The notes: generated by a model not told the origin, from the sequence alone. DNA of 64,000 nt from Gemella haemolysans ATCC 10379 (GCF_000173915.1 NZ_ACDZ02000005.1:62001-126000), one strand, 5' to 3'. Positions 54,172-63,773 are shown, counted from the stretch's first letter. Numbers and translations are program-made.

Positions 54172-55140
54172 ATGAAAGCTGTAAACTGGAATAAACAAGA
54201 TGACTTAACTTTCATGTATTGGCGTCAAAATATTGCACAATTTTGGGTTGATACTGAGTTTAAAGTGTCAAAAGATATTAAAAGTTGGAATGAAGATTTA
54301 AATGATAAAGAACGTGAAGCATATAAAAAAGTATTAGCTGGTTTAACTGGTCTTGATACTCAACAAGGTGATAAAGGTATGCCTCTTGTATCTCTACATA
54401 CAGAAGATATGAGAAAACAAGCTGTTTATAGCTTTATGGGAATGATGGAGCAAATTCACGCGAAAAGTTATTCAACAATATTCACATCTTTAATTCCTTC
54501 ACAAGAAACAGACTATTTACTAGATGAGTGGGTTCCAAGTAATCCAGAACTTCAATATAAAGCGAAATTAATTGAAGACTACTATATGAAACTGTTCAAG
54601 CCAGAAGTGCCTACGTACGACTTATATATGGCTCGTGTTGCGTCAGTGTTCTTAGAAAGTTATATTTTCTACAGTGGATTCTTCTATCCTCTATATTTAG
54701 CAGGACAAGGAAAGGTAACGACTTCTGGAGAGGTTATTCGTAAAATTTTATTAGATGAAACTATTCATGGAAGTTTTACAGGATTTGATGCTCAAGAAGT
54801 ATTCAAAACATTGACTGCAGAAGAGCAAGAACGTGCTGAAAAAGAAATGTATAAACTATTATTAGATTTATATGAAAATGAATTAGTATACACTAAAGAC
54901 ATATATAGTGAAATTGGTTTATATGAAGAAGTAAAAGACTATGTTGAATATAATGCTAACCGTGCATTAGCTAACTTGGGATATCCTGGATACTTCGAAG
55001 ATAAAGAAATCAACCCAATTATTGAAAATGCGATGAATACAAATACTAAGAACCATGACTTCTTTAGTGTTAAAGGTGATGGATATGTAGTTAGTATGAA
55101 TGTTGAGTCAATTGAAGATGAGGATTTCATTTTTGAATAG
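54172..55140 (+). CDS. nrdF: Class Ib ribonucleotide reductase beta subunit
   Basis: 322 aa. The four-helix metal site is seen in QEV-type helices: MMEQIHAKSYSTIF with Glu and His ligands, then RKILLDETIHGSFTGF. It hosts the Mn-tyrosyl radical needed by NrdE. It follows nrdE by 24 bp with AGAGAGGAAA. Confidence 0.96.
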   Translation: MKAVNWNKQDDLTFMYWRQNIAQFWVDTEFKVSKDIKSWNEDLNDKEREAYKKVLAGLTGLDTQQGDKGMPLVSLHTEDMRKQAVYSFMGMMEQIHAKSYSTIFTSLIPSQETDYLLDEWVPSNPELQYKAKLIEDYYMKLFKPEVPTYDLYMARVASVFLESYIFYSGFFYPLYLAGQGKVTTSGEVIRKILLDETIHGSFTGFDAQEVFKTLTAEEQERAEKEMYKLLLDLYENELVYTKDIYSEIGLYEEVKDYVEYNANRALANLGYPGYFEDKEINPIIENAMNTNTKNHDFFSVKGDGYVVSMNVESIEDEDFIFE

Positions 55141-55149
55141 GTAAGTGAT

Positions 55150-55716
55150 ATGAAAATTTTATTAGTAAGACATGGTGAAACAAACTATAATAAAAATAGA
55201 TTAATCCAGGGTCATAGCGACATTGAATTAAATGAAACTGGAAGAAATCAAGCGACTTCTGCGGGAGATAAGTTAAGTGGTCATAATATCGATTATGCAT
55301 TTAGTAGTCCTTTGAAAAGGGCGGTAGAAACAGCGAGACTTATGCTTGATAACTCTAATAATAGTCAAAATATTTCTAAAGAAATAACTACGGATGAGCG
55401 TTTAATCGAAAAATTCTTTGGAGATTTTGAAGGTAGTACATTTGATGAGTATTTTTCTGCACTTGAATCTGAACAAGGATTAGAGTCGGTAGAAAAAGAT
55501 GAAGATGTTTATGAGAGAGCTAGTTCATTTTTTAATGAAAAATACTTAAATCATAAAGATGATACAATTTTAGTGGTTTGTCATGGTGCATTAATTCGTG
55601 TATTTTTAAGAACATTAGGATTATATCCTGAGTCTAATATGCTAATTAATAATACTGCATTAAATGTGGTGCATTATGATGGACAAGAGTTCATATTAGA
55701 GAAATTTAATATATAG
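55150..55716 (+). CDS. Histidine phosphatase family protein (first of a tandem pair)
   Basis: 188 aa. The catalytic RHG motif LLVRHGETNYNKNRLIQGHSD, the SSPLKRAVETARLM segment and VVCHGALIRVFL for the second histidine fit the phosphoglycerate-mutase-like superfamily. It begins 9 bp after nrdF and is probably read through from nrdIEF. The substrate is unknown. A paralogue follows after a hairpin. Confidence 0.88.
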   Translation: MKILLVRHGETNYNKNRLIQGHSDIELNETGRNQATSAGDKLSGHNIDYAFSSPLKRAVETARLMLDNSNNSQNISKEITTDERLIEKFFGDFEGSTFDEYFSALESEQGLESVEKDEDVYERASSFFNEKYLNHKDDTILVVCHGALIRVFLRTLGLYPESNMLINNTALNVVHYDGQEFILEKFNI

Positions 55717-55723
55717 GCAAAAC

Positions 55724-55788
55724 AAGGGGAGACTTAGAGATTGTGATTTAGTAAAGAGCAATTTTTATAAGTTTCTCCCTTATTTTTA
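55724..55788 (+). terminator. Hairpin terminator between the two phosphatase genes
   Basis: AAGGGGAGACTTA pairs with TAAGTTTCTCCCTT, then a T-rich run. Confidence 0.75.
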
Positions 55789-55805
55789 ATAAAGGAGAAA
55801 AATAT

Positions 55806-56369
55806 ATGCGTATAATTTTAGCACGGCATGGAGAAACAGATTACAATAAAAATAAAATGGTTCAAGGGCATACAGATATTCCTCTAAATGAAGAAGGAAT
55901 TCATCAAGGAATTGCAGCAGGTAAAAAAATTGAAGGTTATGATATCGATATAGCTTATAGTAGTGTTTTAGGTAGAGCATACGATACAGCAAGATATATG
56001 CTAGATAATTCAAACAACGAAGATAATAAAAAATTAGCTGTAATTAAAGATAAAAGATTAATTGAAAAGTCATATGGCGGATACGAAGGGGTTTCTTTTG
56101 CCGAGTACGGAGCAGGAATGAAGGCAGGTGAAACGAGAGGAATGGAACTAGATTCTGAAGCTGCTGATAGAGTGGAGGTATTCTTTAAGGAAAAATATGA
56201 AGAACATCCAGAAAAAACAATGCTAGCTGTCTGTCATGGCGGTTTAATTCGTTCTTTCTTAACTCAAAAAGGAATTAAAGAAGTAGGACGTGGAGTTATA
56301 GTGAATACTTCAGTTAGTGTTCTTGACTATGATGGAGAGAGGTTTGAACTTATAGAGTTTAATAAATAA
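55806..56369 (+). CDS. Histidine phosphatase family protein (second of a tandem pair)
   Basis: 187 aa. ILARHGETDYNKNKMVQGHTDIPLNEEG and LAVCHGGLIRSFLT carry the two catalytic histidines. It is similar to the gene at 55150 throughout, a duplication that has diverged. It has its own ribosome site AAAGGAG and lies after a hairpin, so it may be less expressed than the first. The substrate is unknown. Confidence 0.88.
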   Translation: MRIILARHGETDYNKNKMVQGHTDIPLNEEGIHQGIAAGKKIEGYDIDIAYSSVLGRAYDTARYMLDNSNNEDNKKLAVIKDKRLIEKSYGGYEGVSFAEYGAGMKAGETRGMELDSEAADRVEVFFKEKYEEHPEKTMLAVCHGGLIRSFLTQKGIKEVGRGVIVNTSVSVLDYDGERFELIEFNK

Positions 56370-56767
56370 GTTTAGTGTTTTTACTCCAAAATAATACTTA
56401 AGAGATTTTATTTTTGAGACGCTTTCTATTGACAAATAGTGTTAAATTCTTTATACTATTAAGTAAATTAATATGTAAAACATTGAAGAGATAAGTAGAT
56501 TATAATTGATTCAAAACAGAGAGCTTTCGGTGGGTGTGAGAAAGTAAGAAGAAATGTAATTGAAAATGGTCTCGGAGTAATAATTATCTAATAGGTAATT
56601 ACGTCAGTGCACGATATAGTACAGCGGTATGAACACGTACCGATTAAGGTGGATATTTATATCCATAAACATGGGTGGTAACACGATAAACTCGTCCCTA
56701 TTGCATTAACTTGCAATAGTGGCGAGTTTTTTTATTTAAGATAATGAACAGTTAAGGAGATAAAATA
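56370..56767 (+). promoter_or_regulatory. metA leader: promoter and T-box
   Basis: TTGACA (56429-56434), 17 bp, TATACT (56452-56457), then the T-box leader and terminator listed separately. Confidence 0.85.
56464..56733 (+). promoter_or_regulatory. T-box riboswitch of metA (methionine type) with terminator
   Basis: Stem I region AGAGAGCTTTCGGTGGGTGTGAG fits T-box leaders. The T-box itself is GGGTGGTAACACG (56673-56685), which pairs with uncharged tRNA ends. The terminator is CTCGTCCCTATTGCA with TTGCAATAGTGGCGAG (56691-56726) and T7. ATG at 56566-56568 may be the methionine specifier codon, though this is a reading by eye. Confidence 0.85.
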
Positions 56768-57685
56768 ATGCCAATATGTATTCAAAATGAATTACCGGTA
56801 AAGAATAAATTATTAGAAGAAGGAGTAGTCGTAATAGAAGAAAATAGAGCTAAAAATCAAGATATACGACCATTAAAAATTTTAATTTTAAATCTAATGC
56901 CTAAAAAAGAAGAAACTGAGCGTCAATTATTAAGACTTTTAGGAAACTCTCCGCTTCAAATTACGGTAGAATTTCTTCATATGACAAGTCATATTGCCAA
57001 AAATACAGCGCAGTCTTACTTAGAAAAATTCTATAAAACATTTGATGAAGTAAAAGATAAATACTATGATGGACTTATTATTACAGGTGCCCCTATTGAA
57101 CAATTAGAATTTGAAGATGTAAATTACTGGGGAGAACTAAATAGCATTTTTGAATGGAGTAAGACTCATGTCTTTTCAACATTAAATATTTGTTGGGCAG
57201 CCCAGGCTAGTTTATACTATCATTTTGGTGTCAAAAAAGAACAAGTAGATGATAAGATATTTGGAGTTTTTGAACATGATGTTCTTATAGAAAATCATAC
57301 ACTAACACGAGGATTTACAGATACTTTCTTAGCACCTCATTCTAGACACACTAAAATAGAAGAAGAGAAACTACCTAGCATTTCTGAACTTGATATATTA
57401 GCGAGATCAGAAGAGGTTGGGACATTAATCGCTGCGACTAAAGATCTTAGAAAGATTTTTGTAACAGGGCATATTGAGTATGATGCAGATACACTTCATA
57501 ACGAATATGTACGTGATAAGAATAGTAATCTTCCAATCGAAGTTCCTGTGAACTATTACCCAGGAAATGATGATACGAAGGCACCTAAAAATAGATGGAG
57601 GGGTGTAGCTTACTTATTCTATCACAACTGGTTAAACCAAGTTTATCAACAAACACCATATGATTTAACAGAGTTAGGAAAATAA
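56768..57685 (+). CDS. metA: Homoserine O-acetyltransferase (MetA type)
   Basis: 305 aa. LNICWAAQASLYYHFGV holds the catalytic Cys142. Residue 111, in ITGAPIEQLEF, is glutamate; in MetA proteins Glu at this place favours acetyl-CoA, while Gly favours succinyl-CoA. It activates homoserine for methionine synthesis. It is controlled by the T-box, so methionine shortage should raise it. Confidence 0.93.
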   Translation: MPICIQNELPVKNKLLEEGVVVIEENRAKNQDIRPLKILILNLMPKKEETERQLLRLLGNSPLQITVEFLHMTSHIAKNTAQSYLEKFYKTFDEVKDKYYDGLIITGAPIEQLEFEDVNYWGELNSIFEWSKTHVFSTLNICWAAQASLYYHFGVKKEQVDDKIFGVFEHDVLIENHTLTRGFTDTFLAPHSRHTKIEEEKLPSISELDILARSEEVGTLIAATKDLRKIFVTGHIEYDADTLHNEYVRDKNSNLPIEVPVNYYPGNDDTKAPKNRWRGVAYLFYHNWLNQVYQQTPYDLTELGK

Positions 57686-57693
57686 TATAAAAG

Positions 57694-57741
57694 AAATAGA
57701 CTTTACAGATATGCTTAAAACATATTGTAAAGTCTATTTTT
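57694..57741. terminator. Bidirectional terminator between metA and tatA
   Basis: AATAGACTTTACA pairs with TGTAAAGTCTATT; T and A runs flank it, fitting both convergent genes. Confidence 0.88.
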
Positions 57742-57934
57742 AATTATCTTTTTTTTCGTTTTTTTTATCTGAGTTTTCCTCTTCTGTCAATCCCGAAATT
57801 GATTTTTTAAATGATGTGAACATTTTTCCGATTGATTCTCCAAGTTCAGGTAGACGTTTAGGACCAAAGATTATTAGAGCAGCTATGATAAGTACTATGA
57901 CTCCAGGAGCCCCTATATCACGTAAAAATCCCAT
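57740..57934 (-). CDS. tatA: Sec-independent protein translocase TatA
   Basis: 64 aa: one N-terminal helix GVIVLIIAALIIFGPKRLPELGESIGK with the conserved FGPKRLPELG hinge and amphipathic part, then a charged tail EEENSDKKNEKK. It forms the pore for folded proteins. It abuts tatC and belongs to the efe operon, where its cargo is the EfeB peroxidase. Confidence 0.95.
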   Translation of the reverse strand: MGFLRDIGAPGVIVLIIAALIIFGPKRLPELGESIGKMFTSFKKSISGLTEEENSDKKNEKKDN

Positions 57935-58647
57935 TACTTTTCACCTCTTTTGTTGTAAATATACTTGCTAATAATAATGCTAATTTCATAAATTAAAATT
58001 AATGGTATTGACATAACGATATCACTAATAAAGTCAGCAGGTGTAATGACTACTGCTATTACAATTAGTATAAAATATGCATATCTTCTATTTTTAGTTA
58101 AGAAGTTAGGTGTTAGTATACCTAATGATGTTAGGAATGCAACTATAACAGGGAATTCAAAAAGTATCGCTATCGGTATTGTCGTATTAATGACAAATGA
58201 TAGGTAATTTTGAGCTGTTAATTGAGTGTTGAATAAATCATCCCCGATAGAAAGAAGCACGTTTAAGATAGCAGGAGTTACTAGAAAGAACCCGAAAGCT
58301 AATCCTACTGAAAAACAAATGAATACCGCAGGTATATAAGCTAATAATGCACGAGCTTCTTTTTCTTCTAATGCAGGTTTTATAAATGCCCAGATTTGAT
58401 AACAAATAAATGGTATCGAAAATGTGAAGGCACAAAGTCCTGCAAGAGTTAGATATATCCATAGTATATCATTAGGTCCAAGAACAATCAATTTATTATT
58501 AAAATTACTAGTTAAAAATTTATAAATATCCGCTGACCATAATAAACTTACTATGAAAGAGACAATAAAAAACACAAGGCTTAGTATTAGTCTCTTTCTA
58601 AGTTCGGTTAGATGATCCACGGTAGAAACTTTATCCCCATATTTCAT
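57934..58647 (-). CDS. tatC: Sec-independent protein translocase TatC
   Basis: 237 aa with six membrane helices. The N-terminal HLTELRKRLILSL and the ICYQIWAFIKPALEEKEAR region recognise the twin-arginine signal. With TatA it makes a minimal two-part Tat system. It overlaps tatA by one base. Confidence 0.95.
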   Translation of the reverse strand: MKYGDKVSTVDHLTELRKRLILSLVFFIVSFIVSLLWSADIYKFLTSNFNNKLIVLGPNDILWIYLTLAGLCAFTFSIPFICYQIWAFIKPALEEKEARALLAYIPAVFICFSVGLAFGFFLVTPAILNVLLSIGDDLFNTQLTAQNYLSFVINTTIPIAILFEFPVIVAFLTSLGILTPNFLTKNRRYAYFILIVIAVVITPADFISDIVMSIPLILIYEISIIISKYIYNKRGEK

Positions 58648-58657
58648 CGTTAGTTAC

Positions 58658-60355
58658 CTATTTATTTTTAGATTTTTCATAGAATATACTAATTGCTACA
58701 ACTATGATATAAATAAGTTGAGCTATTATTACTTCAAAACTAGGATAGATTCCTAATATTTCGATAGTAGGTAAGTAATCTATAATGTTATTTGATAGTA
58801 TATCAGTTATTTGTAAAGCATGTATGCTTACTCCAAGCATTTTAAATCCTAGAATGTATATTAACCAAGACAGAACTAGGAATACTTTGCTAATAGGTAA
58901 TTTTCCAGAAGCTTTAACCATAATTATACCGATGATTATTAAAGCGACAATAGCAAGAGCTATCCCTATTAATAAGTTACTTGTAGAAATTAATGGCATA
59001 ATACCAGCATAGAATAAAATAGTTTCTGCACCTTCACGGAATACTGCTAGGAAGCTAAGTGTGAACATAGATATAAAGCTTCCAGTAGAAAGTACTAGAT
59101 TTAACTTTGTATCCATATATTTCTTCCATGCTTTAACAGAACTTTTACTATGTAGCCAAATTCCAATACCTATCATCATAATTACTGCAAAGATACCAAC
59201 AACACCTTCGATGATTTCACGGTTAGTACCAGATGATAGAGCAGGGAATGAGTATTTTAAAATAACAGCTGCAAGTATACTAGAAAAAATACCTACTAAG
59301 GCACCCGAATAAATCCAGATCAACCCTTTTTTCTGTTTAGCAGCTTTTAATGCACTTGCAAGAGATAAGACGATAATTAATGCTTCAACACCTTCACGAA
59401 GTAAGATTAGCATAGAATCTAATGCAGAATAGTTAGATTTCGTATCGATTTTTTTTAGCTCTGTAATTAAGTTTTTAAGTTGTTCTTGATACTTTTGTTC
59501 ACTACCTTTAACCATAATTATAGGAGTTTCGCTTTCTACTTTTGTATATAGTGAAGCGTTTCGTGTTCGAACTTCTCCTTCTATAACAGGCCAAACTTCT
59601 ATGAATTTCTTCATTTTCTGTGAACCTTGACTATTATTTCCATCTTTGAAGGCTGCAAGGCTATCTTCAAGAAGTTTTATTCCTTGTTCAAGTGTTTTAA
59701 CTTCTGAATTTTGTTCTAGCTTTTTCCCAGCAAGGAAATCATCTAGATAAGTTTTTAGATCAGTTAAATATAATTTTGTAGTTTGATAGTCATAAGGTTC
59801 AACTTCCATAGAACTACGTAGAAATGACATTGTTGTTTCTACTTTTCCATAGTAAGCAGGTTCAAGTGTTCTTACGATACCTTCATTGCGCACCCAAGAA
59901 GCATTGTATTTAACATATTCTGCTTTCATAGTTTCAACATCTCTAGTGTCGATTGCTTTTTCTAATTTATCGAAAGCAGGATAAAGTTTCGTTTTAAAAG
60001 CTTTTTTCTCGGCTTCAACGTCTAAAGGATTTTGTTCATTTTCAAAAGCGAGTAGCGCTGTTGATAATTCCCTAAGTTGTTCCTCATTAATATCATTTGA
60101 TTTTAATGTTTGTTTAACTTTTCTTCCATCTTCAGAATCTGAATTTTTCGTTGCTTCAAATTCTGTTTTAAATTCTTCAATTAATTTTTTAGCTTTGTCT
60201 TGTTCGTTATTTTTTATTGCAGTATTAGCGTCGGTAATTTTTATAAAAAGATTACTGTATGATTCTTTTGCTACAATAGTTTTTAAAAATGGAGAACTAA
60301 AACTGAAAAGAACGATAAAAGCTAAAATTATTTTAGTCAAATAGTTTTTTGCCAA
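58658..60355 (-). CDS. efeU: EfeU-type iron permease (FTR1 family) with long N-terminal extracellular part
   Basis: 565 aa from a TTG at 60355, chosen because AAGGAGGGAG stands 7 bases before it; the longer version would have no site. A signal-peptide-like start is followed by ~300 soluble residues of helical repeats, then the FTR1 membrane domain. Iron-site motifs REGVEALI and REGAETIL are at about 310 and 430. It overlaps efeB by 23 bp. Confidence 0.88.
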   Translation of the reverse strand: MAKNYLTKIILAFIVLFSFSSPFLKTIVAKESYSNLFIKITDANTAIKNNEQDKAKKLIEEFKTEFEATKNSDSEDGRKVKQTLKSNDINEEQLRELSTALLAFENEQNPLDVEAEKKAFKTKLYPAFDKLEKAIDTRDVETMKAEYVKYNASWVRNEGIVRTLEPAYYGKVETTMSFLRSSMEVEPYDYQTTKLYLTDLKTYLDDFLAGKKLEQNSEVKTLEQGIKLLEDSLAAFKDGNNSQGSQKMKKFIEVWPVIEGEVRTRNASLYTKVESETPIIMVKGSEQKYQEQLKNLITELKKIDTKSNYSALDSMLILLREGVEALIIVLSLASALKAAKQKKGLIWIYSGALVGIFSSILAAVILKYSFPALSSGTNREIIEGVVGIFAVIMMIGIGIWLHSKSSVKAWKKYMDTKLNLVLSTGSFISMFTLSFLAVFREGAETILFYAGIMPLISTSNLLIGIALAIVALIIIGIIMVKASGKLPISKVFLVLSWLIYILGFKMLGVSIHALQITDILSNNIIDYLPTIEILGIYPSFEVIIAQLIYIIVVAISIFYEKSKNK

Positions 60356-61568
60356 TATATTCTCCCTCCTTAATTCCTCCAAAACATGCAAATAGACCGC
60401 TACCGATATGAGTTATATATTCATTCATCTTATCTTCGTTTCCTAGACTATTCTGGATAGTTATAAATTGTTTTGGATCTTTTTGAAATGAGATAAATAG
60501 CAGTCCAGAGTCGAATTGTCCTGTAGTTTCATTTATACCGTCTGAATAAGAATAAGAACGCCTTAATAATTCTACACCAGGTTTATGTGCTAAGTGGACG
60601 TGAGAAGTTACAGGAATTAAAGGTTTCCCATCTGGACCCTTTTTATTAAGATCAATTGGGGCGAACTCGTCAGTTTCTCCGAAAGGAGCACCACTATCCT
60701 TATATCTTCCGAAGGTATTTTCCTGTTCATTTAAACTTGTTCTATCCCATGTCTCAAGGTGCATTTGTATACGTCTTACAGCCATGTAGCTACCATCTTT
60801 CATCCAGTTGTCCTTATCGCACCATACAATCTTATCAAATTGGTCTTCTTTAGTTGCATTAGCAGTACCGTCTTTAAATCCGAAAAGGTTACGTGGTGTT
60901 TCAAGACGATTACCAATAGCGGCAAAACCAGATTGGCTCCACTTCATAGTTACAGTAGAGCGAGCTTTTCTAACTAGGTTACGTACTGCATGGAAGGCTA
61001 CCTGTTCATCATCTGCACAGGCTTGAATACAAATATCTCCACCTGTATATTTTTCTTTTAATTGTTCTCTAGCGAAAGGTGGTAAGTCTTTAAATTCTTC
61101 AAGACTTTTATTCTCTAAGTTCATTTTTTTTAAGAAACTTGGACTAACCCCAAAAGTCAGAGTTAAACGATAGGGATTTAACCCTACCGTTTCTCCAGTA
61201 TCTTTTGGTGGTAAATAATGGTTTTTAAGAGCAGGTTCAACTAGTTCACCGTTCATTAATTTTTCACTATATTTAGTCCATTCCTTAAACATGTCGATTA
61301 CATCATCACGCTTAGTCGAGTGTAAATCTAGTACGACAAAATAAGCACATTTTTGCATAAGAGTAGTAATTCCAGCTTGGTGTTTACCATAGAATGTGAT
61401 TTTTTCTTCTCCATCAGCTATAGCTCTGTTGTTCTCAGCTTTATTTGCGAAAAATCCACCAAGAGCAGAAGCTCCAACAACTGCACCGGCTCCAGTCATT
61501 CCTGCTTTTTTCAGAAAATCACGTCTTGTTATTTTTTTGTCAATCCATTTTTTACCAGATTCTTCCAT
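60333..61568 (-). CDS. efeB: EfeB, Tat-exported DyP-type heme peroxidase
   Basis: 411 aa. The Tat signal is KKITRRDFLKKAGMTGAGAV, with the twin arginine at residues 15-16. DyP motif GFKDGTAN (G-x-x-D-G) supplies the distal Asp, and HVHLAHK holds a heme-ligand-like His. In EfeUOB systems this enzyme handles ferrous iron or heme iron outside the membrane. It depends on the linked tatCA genes for export. Confidence 0.95.
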   Translation of the reverse strand: MEESGKKWIDKKITRRDFLKKAGMTGAGAVVGASALGGFFANKAENNRAIADGEEKITFYGKHQAGITTLMQKCAYFVVLDLHSTKRDDVIDMFKEWTKYSEKLMNGELVEPALKNHYLPPKDTGETVGLNPYRLTLTFGVSPSFLKKMNLENKSLEEFKDLPPFAREQLKEKYTGGDICIQACADDEQVAFHAVRNLVRKARSTVTMKWSQSGFAAIGNRLETPRNLFGFKDGTANATKEDQFDKIVWCDKDNWMKDGSYMAVRRIQMHLETWDRTSLNEQENTFGRYKDSGAPFGETDEFAPIDLNKKGPDGKPLIPVTSHVHLAHKPGVELLRRSYSYSDGINETTGQFDSGLLFISFQKDPKQFITIQNSLGNEDKMNEYITHIGSGLFACFGGIKEGEYIGKKLFD

Positions 61569-61569
61569 A

Positions 61570-62448
61570 TTACTTAGCCTCTTCGTCTAAAATTACACCC
61601 ATTTGAGAAAGTGGTTCTCCTAATTTTGTTACAGCTTCAGAAAGTTCTTTAGTATTTTCTTTTGTTAAATCAGTATATAGTTTATAGTGTTTTTCATCAG
61701 TTTTATATTTGTCTAATAAGCTATTTATTGTAGCGAATTTTTCAGTTAAATCCTTAGCTAATTTACCGTCTTTTTTCTCGATTAAAGGTTTAAAAATCTT
61801 AAAGATTTCTTCAGCACCTTCGATGTTAGCTTTAAAGTCGTATAGGTCAGTGTGAGAGTAAATTTCTTCTTCTCCTGTGATTTTTTGCGTTGCAACTTCG
61901 TTAAGTAAGTCAACAGCTCCAGTTACCATTAAATCAGGAGTAACTTCAACAGTAGCGACTTTAGCTTTTAATTCTTTAATGTCTTTTACTAGTTGGTCTG
62001 CATATTCTTCAGTACCTTTAGTAGTATTTTGTTCCCACATAATTTTTTCGATTCTGTGGAATCCTCTCCATCCTTCTTCTGTTTTATTTTCTTCAAGGTA
62101 GTCAGCAAGACGGAAGTCGATATTCACATCAAGTTCACCAAAACTTTCTGCGATAGGTTCTGAACGTTCGTAAGCCATACGAATAACAGGATATTGTTTC
62201 TTAGCTTCATCAAGATTTCCAGATTTAATAGTTTCAGCGAATTTTTCAGTATCTTTAAGTAGAGTATCTACTTGGTTTTCTACGAATTTTTTATAAAGAT
62301 CGGTAGCTTGCTTAAGTTGTTCTTTTGTATCTTTAGATGTATCAACTTGAGCAGCTTTGTTTTCTTCTTTTTTATCTGTTTTAGCAGCACATCCGCTAAT
62401 AACGATAGTACCAGCCATTAGGGCCATAAATAATTTATTTTTCTTCAT
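61570..62448 (-). CDS. efeO: EfeO, imelysin-like iron-binding lipoprotein
   Basis: 292 aa. Lipobox VISG-Cys20 marks a lipoprotein. The M75/imelysin signature GWRGFHRIEKIMWEQ contains the G-x-H-x-x-E metal motif. It probably passes iron to EfeB and EfeU. It is first in the five-gene operon efeO-efeB-efeU-tatC-tatA, with a Fur-like box upstream. The gene is 1 bp from efeB. Confidence 0.93.
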   Translation of the reverse strand: MKKNKLFMALMAGTIVISGCAAKTDKKEENKAAQVDTSKDTKEQLKQATDLYKKFVENQVDTLLKDTEKFAETIKSGNLDEAKKQYPVIRMAYERSEPIAESFGELDVNIDFRLADYLEENKTEEGWRGFHRIEKIMWEQNTTKGTEEYADQLVKDIKELKAKVATVEVTPDLMVTGAVDLLNEVATQKITGEEEIYSHTDLYDFKANIEGAEEIFKIFKPLIEKKDGKLAKDLTEKFATINSLLDKYKTDEKHYKLYTDLTKENTKELSEAVTKLGEPLSQMGVILDEEAK

Positions 62449-62482
62449 TAATAAATATACTCACTTTCATGTTTTGTCTATT

Positions 62483-62501
62483 ATAAATTATAATCATTAT
62501 C
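62483..62501 (-). promoter_or_regulatory. Fur-like box before efeO
   Basis: Minus strand GATAATGATTATAATTTAT, close to the GATAATGATAATCATTATC consensus in its first half. It lies about 35 bp upstream of efeO. The Fur-family protein at 24313 may bind here. Confidence 0.65.
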
Positions 62502-62707
62502 AGTTAGAAAGTAAAGTGATAAGAAACAAATTGATATAAAAAGAAAAGTTTTATATGGTGAATAAAATTGTTTTTAGGAAACTAAAAAATAAATCTTTCT
62601 TTTTTATGTATCAGATAAAAGTTTAAAATAAAAGCTACTATAATATTATATTTTTAAAAATATATTTATATTATATAACAATATAGTAGAAATATGAAAT
62701 TAATTGA

Positions 62708-62830
62708 TTGAAAGTTAAGAATGTTTGATGTATAATGAAAGTAGATTTTTAGTAAGCGATATAAAAAAGCTACTAAGAACCTAAAAAATTAAGGTTACAT
62801 TAACTTAATGTGATACATTTAAAAAGGAAT
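62708..62830 (+). promoter_or_regulatory. pnuC promoter and structured leader
   Basis: TTGAAA (62708-62713), 17 bp, TATAAT (62731-62736). The ~98-nt leader holds TTAGT-A-AGC paired with GCT-ACTAA, AACCT/AGGTT, and the palindrome ACATTAA-C-TTAATGT. Known NAD-related riboswitches lie before pnuC genes in streptococci; I cannot confirm a match. Confidence 0.5.
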
Positions 62831-62840
62831 AAAAGGCTTT

Positions 62841-63542
62841 ATGAAACAAAAATTAAAAATATTTGCAACATCAAAATGGTTTGATTTACTAGGGGTTGTT
62901 TTAGTAATTAGTATTGCTATTGCATCAGGTTATTTAGCAACGAGATTAGATAAATTCGTTGATTGGGGTCCATGGACTGCACTTGTACCATTTGGACTTA
63001 TTTCTGTAATTAATGTTGGTATTTCGATGCTATCTACAAGATTTACAGGAAAATTAAGTAAACTTGGTAACTACTTAGGTATTATTAATGCCGTATTATC
63101 AGGAGTTATTGATTATATCCTAGGTAACAAAGCTGCGATTATCACATACCCTGTAACATTTTTAATCTATTTGGGTGCGATCTATGTGTGGAATAAATCT
63201 ACAGATAAACCAAATACAATGTCAAAAGCAAAATTATATACAGTTTTAACAGCAATTGCAATCCTTTCATTTGTATTTTCATATGCAACAAACTACATTG
63301 GATATCATGGTAAGATGAGTACTCTTGCATATATAACTACAATTGCATTTGCATTCTCATTAATGGGTAATGGATTAAATACATTTAAGCTAACTACACA
63401 ATGGCCATTCTGGTTACTATATAATATTGTTCAACTTACAAAAGCAGTAGTTCAAGGAAACTTTGCTAACGTTGGTAAATATATCTTTTACATCATTAAT
63501 AGTGTTGGAGCATTATTTGTATGGAAAGATTCTGAAAAATAA
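62841..63542 (+). CDS. pnuC: PnuC-type nicotinamide riboside/mononucleotide transporter
   Basis: 233 aa with seven or so hydrophobic segments. The C-terminal WPFWLLYNIVQLTKAVVQGN and YIFYIINSVGALFVW match the PnuC family, and LGNYLGIINAVLSGVIDYILG lies in the middle. It imports an NAD precursor, useful to a bacterium with limited NAD synthesis. GGAATAAAAGG precedes the ATG. A terminator follows. Confidence 0.9.
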   Translation: MKQKLKIFATSKWFDLLGVVLVISIAIASGYLATRLDKFVDWGPWTALVPFGLISVINVGISMLSTRFTGKLSKLGNYLGIINAVLSGVIDYILGNKAAIITYPVTFLIYLGAIYVWNKSTDKPNTMSKAKLYTVLTAIAILSFVFSYATNYIGYHGKMSTLAYITTIAFAFSLMGNGLNTFKLTTQWPFWLLYNIVQLTKAVVQGNFANVGKYIFYIINSVGALFVWKDSEK

Positions 63543-63564
63543 AATAGATTACAATTATAGATTT

Positions 63565-63611
63565 AAAGCTGTTGACAACTGTGCAATGATGCAGGAGTCA
63601 ACGGCTTTTTT
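63565..63611 (+). terminator. pnuC terminator
   Basis: AAAGC-TGTTGAC pairs with GTCAACG-GCTTT, followed by T6. Confidence 0.88.
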
Positions 63612-63773
63612 ACGTACGAATTACAAATTAAAGTGCTCGATAAAAGACTAATTGGAATCAGATTTAAAGCTAAATATGTACTGATAATTTAATTTTAGTA
63701 AAATATTATTTTCTATGAGATAATAATTTTATAAACCACGGAATTGGATATTTTATATTAGAGGAGAATATAT

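Larger units (their letters stand above)
62449..62840. other. Divergent intergenic region between efeO and pnuC
   Basis: About 390 bp. It holds the Fur-like box for the efe operon and the pnuC promoter with a structured leader. The stretch between them (about 62520-62700) is AT-rich, with no gene that I can support. Confidence 0.75.

Noticed and set aside
63463-63651. Coding frame over the end of pnuC
   Set aside because: It overlaps pnuC in another frame and reads through the pnuC terminator.
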